Shown here: piece after piece, positions 8,069 through 15,172 of the stretch | Layout of the letters: each line of letters begins with the position of its first letter | Position numbering within the stretch: position 1 is the stretch's first letter | Source of the DNA: Suilimivivens sp963618065 | GTDB lineage: Bacteria > Bacillota > Clostridia > Lachnospirales > Lachnospiraceae | Length of the DNA: 64,000 nt | Assembly (NCBI GenBank): GCA_963618065.1 | Contig: CAVERH010000011.1 | Span: forward strand, 1-64,000 | Direction of reading: 5' to 3' | The notes under the pieces: generated by a model | What the model was told of the DNA's origin: nothing | Seen by the model: only the letters and a program-made list of their open reading frames with translations | Database searches by the model: none | Translations under genes and position numbers: made by a program

Positions 8069-8858
8069 CAGGATCCTCCGGATTATTTTTTACAGGGTGA
8101 AGCAAAGCAATTACCGAAGAAATGACGACCGTAAGCAGGATGGTTTTGCTGCCGCTGCTGATTTTGTAAAAGCATGGAAGCCGGTTAAACAGGTAGCTTG
8201 CAAGGAAGCCTGAGAGGATTGCAACCGTAACCGGTGATTCCCGGTATAATACCGGAAGCTTGTCCTTAAAGGTTTTCTTTATGGAAGTCAAAGAAACCAT
8301 ATTCCTGATCTCAGCACGGATCGGAGGAATGATAATGGCGATAAACATTCCGTAAAGGGCAACGCTTAAGGCACTGACAACACGTAATGGAAGAATGTTG
8401 CCGGCAATGACGCCAAGGGCTGTGCCGATCGACCATCCGGGGATAGCCATGCACATAGCTCCATAGGTATAAAAGGGATTGATTATTCCGGGACGGGCAA
8501 TGGTAATTCCAAACAGTTCATCGGTGATGTCATAGCCAAGTAGCAGACGGTGTCCAATTCCGGTATTCGGAGAGAAACGCTGACTCAATGCGCAGCTCAT
8601 AAGCAGGTATCGTGCATTGGTGACCAGCGTCATAATGGCAACCTCAAAATAGGTTGCATTTGCTGCAATTAAAGTAAAAATTGCATATTCTCCTGCAGAT
8701 GCATTGGTCAGTATGCTTGCAAGAAAGCCCTGAAAGGCATTCAGTCCGGCATTGCGGGCAACGATGCCAAGGGAGAAGGACACGGCGAAGTAGCCAAGTC
8801 CGATCGGAAGGCCGTCACGTATTCCTTCCATAAATACTTTTTTGGCTGTTGTGTTCAT
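8055..8858 (-). CDS. azlC: AzlC family branched-chain amino acid export permease
   Basis: A 267-residue membrane protein of the AzlC/YgaZ family, the main permease subunit for branched-chain amino acid export. The N-terminal part carries the family block GLPIGLGYFAVSFSLG and later ASAGEYA and TNARYLLM. The open frame extends to 8924, but ATG 8858 is chosen because AAAGGA lies 10 bases upstream and the protein then begins MNTTAKKVFMEG. It lies in an operon with azlD and runs divergently from the kinase-like gene at 8957. Confidence 0.87.
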   Translation of the reverse strand: MNTTAKKVFMEGIRDGLPIGLGYFAVSFSLGIVARNAGLNAFQGFLASILTNASAGEYAIFTLIAANATYFEVAIMTLVTNARYLLMSCALSQRFSPNTGIGHRLLLGYDITDELFGITIARPGIINPFYTYGAMCMAIPGWSIGTALGVIAGNILPLRVVSALSVALYGMFIAIIIPPIRAEIRNMVSLTSIKKTFKDKLPVLYRESPVTVAILSGFLASYLFNRLPCFYKISSGSKTILLTVVISSVIALLHPVKNNPEDPDDES

Positions 8859-8956
8859 GATGTATGTTATCCTTTGCGTATTGATTCCGCTTACTGTTAT
8901 ATCACGGTTTGGAAGTTTACGCAAAGACTTTCTTTGAAGGACTTAAAGGAGAGAAG

Positions 8957-9526
8957 ATGCAGTACGATCAGTTGATTTCACAGTTAGAAGAATTATTGAA
9001 AGAAAAGTCCATGCAGATTATCGGAATTGATGGCCGGTGCGCAAGCGGGAAGACCACGCTTTCCAATCTGCTTGCCGGGAGGTTTCCGGCACGGATTTTT
9101 CATATGGATGATTTTTATCTTCCGGTAGAACAAAGAGTAGTGGGCTGGGAAAAGACGCCCTGTGCCAATATGGATTTTGAACGGATGATTGAAACAGTAC
9201 TGAAGCCTGCAGAAAAGGGTGAGACAGTAGCGTATGAGGCCTATAGCTGCCGGGAAAAGCTGCTGCTGCCTCCGGTAGAGCTTACCTGGCAGCCGTTAAC
9301 TATAGTGGAAGGAAGTTATTCCCATTATCCGGAGCTTTTACCGTTTTATGACCTGACCGTATTTCTGACATGCAGCAAGGAAACGCAGAGGAAGCGGCTG
9401 ATTGAGAGGGAAGGAGAGCGGTATCCGAATTATGAGCGGCTCTGGATTCCGTTGGAGGAAGGATATTACCGGAAGTATCAGGTAGGGGAGCTGGTGGATT
9501 ACCGGATTGCGACGGACGAATCGTAA
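8957..9526 (+). CDS. Uridine kinase-like P-loop nucleoside kinase
   Basis: A 189-residue cytosolic P-loop protein. The Walker A motif is GIDGRCASGKTT (about residues 23-34), followed by the HMDDFYLP block typical of uridine kinase/phosphoribulokinase-like proteins and VEGSYSHYP near 115-123, where uridine kinases have their Walker B-like segment. True substrate is unknown; many of these short proteins are annotated as uridine kinase without proof. AAAGGAGAG before the ATG at 8957 decides the start over the upstream codon at 8909. It appears to be monocistronic. Confidence 0.75.
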   Translation: MQYDQLISQLEELLKEKSMQIIGIDGRCASGKTTLSNLLAGRFPARIFHMDDFYLPVEQRVVGWEKTPCANMDFERMIETVLKPAEKGETVAYEAYSCREKLLLPPVELTWQPLTIVEGSYSHYPELLPFYDLTVFLTCSKETQRKRLIEREGERYPNYERLWIPLEEGYYRKYQVGELVDYRIATDES

Positions 9527-9568
9527 TTAGATTCCTGCTTGCATAGGAGGAAATTCCCATTTATAATG

Positions 9569-9736
9569 TAATGAGCCTCAGAGAAAACCAAGCGGCTGCA
9601 AAGCAGACATTTGGTTTTCCGGGCTCATTAACGAACATGCATCTGACGAAGTCAGATAGGGAGTGCGAAGCACGGGCATGTGAGTTGCTGTAAGCAGCAA
9701 TTTTGCAAGTTTGCAAGTGGAATTCGGAATAGTTAC
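9569..9736. repeat. Palindromic multi-hairpin element in the metF leader
   Basis: TAATGAGCC/GGCTCATTA (9569-9577, 9622-9630) encloses GAAAACCAA/TTGGTTTTC. A three-way junction follows: ACATGC/GCATGT (9635-9640, 9676-9681) holding ATCTGAC-GAA-GTCAGAT and GTGC-GAA-GCAC, then TTGCTG/CAGCAA. The right end, ATTCGGAATAGTTAC (9722-9736), matches the inverted ends of the elements at 42.2 and 56.4 kb. A matching left end was not found. No known methionine-related riboswitch was recognised. Confidence 0.6.
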
Positions 9737-9780
9737 CAGAACATGAAAATTGATAATCACAAACACGAAGAGGTAAAACA

Positions 9781-10647
9781 ATGAAAATCACATCCATATT
9801 TGAAAAAGAAGAAATTACCGTATCGTTTGAGGTGTTTCCACCGAAAACAACCACGAATTATGAAGCGGTGGAAAAGGCAGCGCTCGGCGTGGCAGCGTTA
9901 AAGCCAAGTTACATGAGTGTGACCTATGGAGCAGGTGGCAGCACCAGAGGATATACGATTAATATTGCAGAGAAAATACAGAAGGAACAGCAGGTAACAA
10001 CGATTGCCCATCTGACCTGTGTTGGTGCCACAAAGGCAGATATTCATGCAGCGCTTGATCAGATGAAGGAGGCTGGCATTGAGAACATTCTGGCACTTCG
10101 CGGAGACCGCCCGAAGGACTTTGAAGGAGATCCGTATATTGATTATCACCATGCCTCCGAGCTTGTCCAAACAATTCGGGAATATGGAGATTTCTGCGTG
10201 GGGGGAGCGTGCTATCCGGAGGGGCATCCGGATGCGGCAACGAAGAAGGAAGACATTTTGAACCTTAAGAAGAAGGTGGATGCAGGCTGCTCGTTCCTGA
10301 CGACCCAGATGTTTTTTGATAACAATATTTTTTATAATTTCTTATATAAAGCACGGGAAGCCGGAATTCTGGTTCCGATCATTCCGGGAATCATGCCGAT
10401 TACGAGGGCAAATCAGGTTGCCAATGCCGTACGGCTTTCCGGCTGTAATGTACCGGAGCGGTTCCGCAGTATTGTAGACTGCTTTGGAAACAACCCGGCA
10501 GCCATGCAGCAGGCCGGTATTGCCTATGCAACCGATCAGATCATTGACCTGATTGCGAACGGAGTGAACCATATTCATGTATATTCCATGAATAAGCCCG
10601 AAGTGGCAAAGGGAATCTGCGACAATTTATCTGCAATTATTCATTAA
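9781..10647 (+). CDS. metF: Methylenetetrahydrofolate reductase
   Basis: A 288-residue TIM-barrel flavoprotein that reduces 5,10-methylene-THF to 5-methyl-THF, the methyl donor for methionine synthase. The N-terminal SFEVFPPKT carries the catalytic Glu. MSVTYGAGGS, LALRGD and TQMFFDN are family blocks for folate and FAD binding. AAGAGG lies upstream of the ATG. It is the first gene of a three-gene methionine unit with the MetH reactivation domain and MetH, in a reasonable order for supplying methyl groups. Its leader holds a structured repeat element. Confidence 0.93.
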   Translation: MKITSIFEKEEITVSFEVFPPKTTTNYEAVEKAALGVAALKPSYMSVTYGAGGSTRGYTINIAEKIQKEQQVTTIAHLTCVGATKADIHAALDQMKEAGIENILALRGDRPKDFEGDPYIDYHHASELVQTIREYGDFCVGGACYPEGHPDAATKKEDILNLKKKVDAGCSFLTTQMFFDNNIFYNFLYKAREAGILVPIIPGIMPITRANQVANAVRLSGCNVPERFRSIVDCFGNNPAAMQQAGIAYATDQIIDLIANGVNHIHVYSMNKPEVAKGICDNLSAIIH

Positions 10648-10665
10648 GTTATAAGGAGAAAATGG

Positions 10666-11337
10666 ATGCCGCAGTCACAGATCACGGAAGAGGAAATTAA
10701 ACAATCAGAAGTTCTGCGTTATCTGGGATACCGGGGGCAGAAAGCCGATGAGGCCATTACAGAGCAGATTAAGGAATGCATCCAGGAGATGCTTCAGGTG
10801 ATCCAGCCACGGTGTGTTTACCGGCGGTTCCCGCTTACCTTTGTGGAAGATGATACGATGGAGGCAGGAGGACTTGTGCTAAAGAGCCGGAACCTGTCTG
10901 TGAATCTGCGAGGCTGCCGGGAGGTCATTTACTTTGCTGCAACACTGGGAAACGGTGTGGACCGGCTGATGATACGCTTTGGCAGGCTGAATATTACGAA
11001 GGCCGCAATTTTGCAGGCGGTGGGAGCAGCAGCGATGGAGGCTTACTGTGACCAATGCCAGAGAAGATTGGAAGAGGAACTGCAGGCAGAACATCTTTTT
11101 TTACGGCCGCGTTTCAGTCCCGGATACGGAGATCTGCCGCTTGCCATACAGGGCCGGTTCTTAGATACCATTGAGGCAACGAAGCGGGCCGGAATTTATT
11201 TATCCGAGGGAGACATCATGCTTCCCGAAAAATCCGTAACCGCCATTATGGGTGTGAGTGAATTGAACAGCCACTGCAGGATCGAAGGGTGCGAAGCCTG
11301 TGCGAATACCACATGTGCTTACCGGAGAAACACATAG
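10666..11337 (+). CDS. Methionine synthase reactivation-domain protein (separate MetH activation domain)
   Basis: A 223-residue cytosolic protein corresponding to the C-terminal AdoMet-binding activation domain of cobalamin-dependent methionine synthase (Met_synt_B12). Family signatures include the late blocks RPRFSPGYGDLPL (about 146-158) and ATKRAGIYLSEGDIMLPEKS (about 166-186), followed by VTAIMGVS. It should reductively remethylate oxidised cob(II)alamin using AdoMet. In E. coli this domain is part of MetH; here it is a separate gene just before metH, and the MetH at 11506 lacks it, so the two genes complement each other. The Cys-rich end (CRIEGCEACANTTC) is usual in the clostridial form. 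Confidence 0.88.
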   Translation: MPQSQITEEEIKQSEVLRYLGYRGQKADEAITEQIKECIQEMLQVIQPRCVYRRFPLTFVEDDTMEAGGLVLKSRNLSVNLRGCREVIYFAATLGNGVDRLMIRFGRLNITKAAILQAVGAAAMEAYCDQCQRRLEEELQAEHLFLRPRFSPGYGDLPLAIQGRFLDTIEATKRAGIYLSEGDIMLPEKSVTAIMGVSELNSHCRIEGCEACANTTCAYRRNT

Positions 11338-11505
11338 AGGGTTATAGATTGTAAAGAATGATTTGAGTATAGAAAGAATTTATTAAAATAAGAATTTTTG
11401 ATAGCAGGAATCACAGATAAAAGAATTACAGATAGTAATATAAGAATACAGGTAACCAATGCAGCCATGGATCATGAGGAATGGTTACCAGATGGGAAGA
11501 CAGGA

Positions 11506-13947
11506 ATGAATATCAGAGAAGAACTTGGAAAACGGATGCTTTTTTTTGATGGGGGATTAGGCTCCCTCCTTCAGGCAAGAGGATTGAAGCCGGGAGAACT
11601 TCCGGAAACATGGAATTTAAGCAAGCCGGAGGAACTGTTTGCGATTCATAAAGAATACCTTGAAGCAGGGGCAGACATCATTCTTGCCAATACGTTCGGT
11701 GCAAACCGCTTTAAATATGATAATCTGCAGGAGATCGTGGAAGCAGCGGTAAAGAATGCGAAAAGGGCAGCTGCAGAATGCGGACGGAATGCTTATGTCG
11801 CACTTGATTTAGGACCGACCGGCAAGCTGTTAAAGCCGATGGGAACGCTTGATTTTGAGGAAGCCGTATCGGTTTATGCGGAAGTGGTAAAGATCGGGGC
11901 AGCTGCCGGAGCAGATCTGATTTTGATTGAAACCATGAGCGATACCTATGAGTTAAAGGCGGCCGTTCTTGCGGCCAAGGAGAATTCGGATCTTCCTGTT
12001 GTAGCAACGGTAGTTTTCGATGAAAGCCATAAGATGTTAACCGGGGCATCCCCGGAGGTTGTAGTTGCGATGTTAGAGGGACTCCGGGTAGATGCACTTG
12101 GCATGAACTGCGGACTTGGCCCGAAGCAGATGAAACCGATTTTTGAAAAAATGGCAGAGCTTTCTTCCCTGCCTTTGGTGATTACACCGAATGCCGGACT
12201 TCCGAGGACAGAAAACGGCAAGACGGTATATGATGTCGATCCGGAAGAATTTGCAGCCGATGTGGAAGAGATTATCCGCATGGGCGCTTGGATGGCCGGT
12301 GGATGCTGCGGTACCACCCCGGCACACATTAAGGCACTGACGGAACGGTGTAAGGATATCGTACCCAAGCCCCTTGTAGAAAAGGAAGAAACGATTGTCA
12401 CCTCGTATTCCATGGCGGTAGAGCTTGGTAAGAAACCAATGATCATCGGAGAACGGATCAATCCGACCGGAAAGTCAAAGTTTAAACAGGCACTCCGAGA
12501 TCGGAATATGGAGTACATTCTGGAAGAGGGTGTGAAGCAGGCAGATTCCGGAGCACATATTCTTGATGTGAATGTGGGACTTCCGGAAATCGATGAAGTG
12601 GCCATGATGAAGCGGACGGTTTATGAATTACAGAGCGTCCTGCCGCTTCCGTTACAGATTGATACCACGAACGTGGAGGCCATGGAACAGGCTCTGCGGA
12701 TTTATAATGGAAAGCCGATGATCAATTCCGTAAACGGAAAAGACGAAGTCATGCGGGCAATTTTTCCGCTGGTGCAGAAGTACGGCGGAACCGTTGTCGG
12801 ACTGACGCTGGATGAGGATGGCATTCCCAATACCTCCGAAGGGAGACTTGCTATCGCAGAGAAGATTTACCGCACCGCCGAAGAGTATGGAATTAAGCGG
12901 AAGGATATTGTTATTGATGCCCTTACCATGACGATGAGTACGGATGATTCTTCTGCTAAGACAACCCTTGATACGGTACGCGGCATTAAGGCACAGGGAG
13001 GCAGAACCGTCCTTGGAGTTTCCAATATTTCCTTCGGACTGCCACAGCGTGAAATCATCAATGCCGCCTTTTTCTCGATGGCAATGGATGCCGGACTGTC
13101 TGCCGGAATTATTAATCCGAATGCGGCCCTGATGCGTCAGGCGTATGATACCTATTGTGTCCTTGGCGGCTTCGACAGCCAGTGCAGGGATTATATCGAG
13201 AAGTATGCAGCGGTGCAGATTAAGGTTGTGAGCGATGTGGCAAGTGGTGCAGGTAATGCAGCAGCAGGATCTGCCGAAACCGCCGGAAAAGGTGCGATCA
13301 GCTTAAAGGACTGCATCGTCAAAGGCCTGAAGGAGCCGGCGTTCCGTGCAACGAAGGAGCTGCTTGCAGATGACGGAACCGGTAAGCCAAAGAAGGGAAC
13401 CATGGAAATCATCAATGAAGATCTGGTTCCGGCACTGGATCTTGTCGGACAGGGCTTTGAAAAGGGAACGATGTTCCTGCCGCAGCTCCTGATGAGTGCG
13501 GAGGCAGCAAAAGCCGGATTCGAAGCCATTAAGGAATATGTTGCAAGCCAGGGCGTCGCGCAGGAGAAGAAGGGAACGATCGTCATTGCAACCGTGAAGG
13601 GTGATATCCACGATATCGGAAAGAACATTGTAAAGGTCCTGCTTGAAAATTACGGTTATGATGTGATTGATCTTGGAAAGGATGTGCCACCGGAAACGGT
13701 CGTGGAAGCGGTGAAAGAAAGTCGCGCACCGCTTGTCGGATTGAGTGCCTTAATGACGACAACCGTAGAGAGCATGGAAGAGACGATCAAGCAGCTTCGC
13801 AGGGAAGTTCCGGAATGTAAGGTGATGGTTGGCGGCGCAGTACTGACACAGGAATATGCGGATATGATCGGTGCCGATTTCTATGGAAAGGATGCCATGC
13901 AGTCGGTGTATTATGCAGAGAGACTGTTTGCGGAAATAAATGTGTAG
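11506..13947 (+). CDS. metH: Cobalamin-dependent methionine synthase without activation domain
   Basis: About 813 residues. An N-terminal homocysteine-binding barrel (about 1-290) carries the zinc Cys pair in GGCCGTTP. A pterin-binding domain starts near IIGERINPTGK, followed by a B12-binding cap and Rossmann domain with GDIHDIGKN, where His ligates cobalt, plus VGLSALMTT and VGGAVLT. The AdoMet activation domain is absent and is encoded by the preceding gene. It transfers methyl from methyl-THF to homocysteine. The open frame runs from a TTG at 11398, but ATG 11506 is preferred because conserved sequence starts MNIREELGKRMLFFDGG; the ATG at 11467 is another candidate. Confidence 0.92.
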   Translation: MNIREELGKRMLFFDGGLGSLLQARGLKPGELPETWNLSKPEELFAIHKEYLEAGADIILANTFGANRFKYDNLQEIVEAAVKNAKRAAAECGRNAYVALDLGPTGKLLKPMGTLDFEEAVSVYAEVVKIGAAAGADLILIETMSDTYELKAAVLAAKENSDLPVVATVVFDESHKMLTGASPEVVVAMLEGLRVDALGMNCGLGPKQMKPIFEKMAELSSLPLVITPNAGLPRTENGKTVYDVDPEEFAADVEEIIRMGAWMAGGCCGTTPAHIKALTERCKDIVPKPLVEKEETIVTSYSMAVELGKKPMIIGERINPTGKSKFKQALRDRNMEYILEEGVKQADSGAHILDVNVGLPEIDEVAMMKRTVYELQSVLPLPLQIDTTNVEAMEQALRIYNGKPMINSVNGKDEVMRAIFPLVQKYGGTVVGLTLDEDGIPNTSEGRLAIAEKIYRTAEEYGIKRKDIVIDALTMTMSTDDSSAKTTLDTVRGIKAQGGRTVLGVSNISFGLPQREIINAAFFSMAMDAGLSAGIINPNAALMRQAYDTYCVLGGFDSQCRDYIEKYAAVQIKVVSDVASGAGNAAAGSAETAGKGAISLKDCIVKGLKEPAFRATKELLADDGTGKPKKGTMEIINEDLVPALDLVGQGFEKGTMFLPQLLMSAEAAKAGFEAIKEYVASQGVAQEKKGTIVIATVKGDIHDIGKNIVKVLLENYGYDVIDLGKDVPPETVVEAVKESRAPLVGLSALMTTTVESMEETIKQLRREVPECKVMVGGAVLTQEYADMIGADFYGKDAMQSVYYAERLFAEINV

Positions 13948-13962
13948 TAAAGATCATATAGG

Positions 13963-14829
13963 TTATAAATAGGAATCAGGATTTTTACGGTAATTTGCAG
14001 GCGATGTTCCGACTCTGGCTTTGAATGCATTAATAAAACAATTGCTGGAACTATATCCGAGCAGTTCACTAATCTGGCTGATTTGATTGTTGGTGTAAAG
14101 CAACATATTTTTAGCCAGATTAATTTTTAAATTGGACATATAAGTAATCGGAGATACACCGGTAAAATCTTTAAAAAGGTGGGCAAAGTAAAAAGAACTC
14201 ATATTGGCCATATTCGCCAATTCATGGATGGTAAAGTTATGTTCCGGGTGGGAGCGCATATAGATTAACACATCTTCAATTGTGTTTGCATTCGTAGAGG
14301 TGCTGGAATGCGAAGAAGAAAAGGAACTCTGAAGGGTGCACAGAATTTGATAAATGGCTACAGATTGTTCCTGTTCAGGAATGTGATTCACAAAATACAT
14401 CTTGGAAATAAGTGGTTCCAGAATATCCCGGATTTCGCGATGGCAGGGAGACTGAAACAGAAAGCCATGGTTTCGCAGGATGAGACTGTCAGTAAGCTCA
14501 CGACAGTTTGTGCCTCCGATATGCATAAAATAGAATTCACAGTGACTACCCGAACAGTAAGCATGCGGATAGTCGCAGTTTAATAGAACCAGATCGTTTT
14601 TTCGTGCTGTTTTTTCTATTCCTTTATATTTTACATGGAGTTCTCCGGAATCAATTAACAAGAGCAGAGGGCCTAAATGGGAATTACGTTCAATGGAATA
14701 GTCTTCATTACAAAAAAAGTGCCCACATACTAAAATATAGTAAAAATAAGATGAAAACATTTCTGTAGGAGTAAAGAAAAAAATTCGGAGCCCTTTAATA
14801 CACCTTTTTCTTCGCAGATCATAAAACAC
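13963..14829 (-). CDS. AraC family transcriptional regulator
   Basis: A 288-residue regulator with an N-terminal cupin-type sugar-sensing domain (PHAYC near 88-92 is the usual PHxY signature) and a C-terminal double helix-turn-helix (about 190-285: TIHELANMANMSSFYFAHLF and ISELLGYSSSNCF). It is divergent from the GH3 gene and probably controls that island. The in-frame start is GTG at 14829, but its AGAGGG site is adjacent, and an ATG in another frame at 14822 has better spacing, so the exact start is uncertain. The promoter lies just upstream. Confidence 0.85.
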   Translation of the reverse strand: MFYDLRRKRCIKGLRIFFFTPTEMFSSYFYYILVCGHFFCNEDYSIERNSHLGPLLLLIDSGELHVKYKGIEKTARKNDLVLLNCDYPHAYCSGSHCEFYFMHIGGTNCRELTDSLILRNHGFLFQSPCHREIRDILEPLISKMYFVNHIPEQEQSVAIYQILCTLQSSFSSSHSSTSTNANTIEDVLIYMRSHPEHNFTIHELANMANMSSFYFAHLFKDFTGVSPITYMSNLKINLAKNMLLYTNNQISQISELLGYSSSNCFINAFKARVGTSPANYRKNPDSYL

Positions 14830-14836
14830 CCTCTTT

Positions 14837-14968
14837 TCGTGATTTTATAAGGTATTATAATTGGATCTGTTATGAAAAGCAATCTCAATAAACAGAATCG
14901 CAAGAGAAAATGATGAAATCAGATAAAAATCGTGATAACATAAAGCAAATAGTAAAAACTATCGTGAT
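14837..14968. promoter_or_regulatory. Three TCGTGAT repeats, candidate AraC operators
   Basis: TCGTGAT occurs at 14837-14843, 14930-14936 and 14962-14968 in the 343-base gap between the AraC and GH3 genes, all in the same orientation. The last two are 32 bases apart, about three helical turns. Direct-repeat half-sites of this size are usual for AraC-type regulators. Binding is inferred. Confidence 0.4.
14854..14882 (-). promoter_or_regulatory. Sigma-A type promoter of the AraC gene
   Basis: On the minus strand TTGCTT (14882-14877), a 17-base spacer and a perfect TATAAT (14859-14854). The predicted start of transcription is close to a TCGTGAT repeat at 14837-14843. Confidence 0.7.
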
Positions 14969-14970
14969 TT

Positions 14971-15143
14971 GTTAGAGATGCGGTCTATATTGCATCTCCA
15001 AACAGCAGGCATTTTGAACAGTCAATGATTATGCTGATGAGCGGGAATATTGATGGAAACGGAACTATTCGCTGGATACGTTACAGGTGATAGATGAAGC
15101 CAGAAAACAGATGCAGATTGTTTTCCCGGCAGACCTAAAATAA
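14971..15143 (+). pseudogene. Decayed 3' end of an unidentified gene
   Basis: Two frames read as protein-like sequence: first FVRDAVYIASPNSRHFEQSM, continuing MIMLMSGNIDGNG (14968-15055), then in another frame YSLDTLQVIDEARKQMQIVF, ending ADLK-stop at 15143. One frameshift near 15045-15065 would join them into about 56 residues with a proper end. There is no start or ribosome site and a stop closes it upstream. I do not recognise the family. It fills half of the 343-base gap before the GH3 gene; the rest holds the operator repeats and promoter. Confidence 0.35.
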
Positions 15144-15172
15144 TACAATACATAGGAAAAGAGAGGTATTTT

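Noticed and set aside
7673..8125. Plus-strand open frame of 150 codons opposite azlD and azlC
   Set aside because: It starts inside the terminator and is antisense to a clear membrane protein gene pair; its composition is not protein-like.
9527..9780. SAM or cobalamin riboswitch before metF
   Set aside because: The consensus cores of these riboswitches were not found; the structure belongs to the repeat family.
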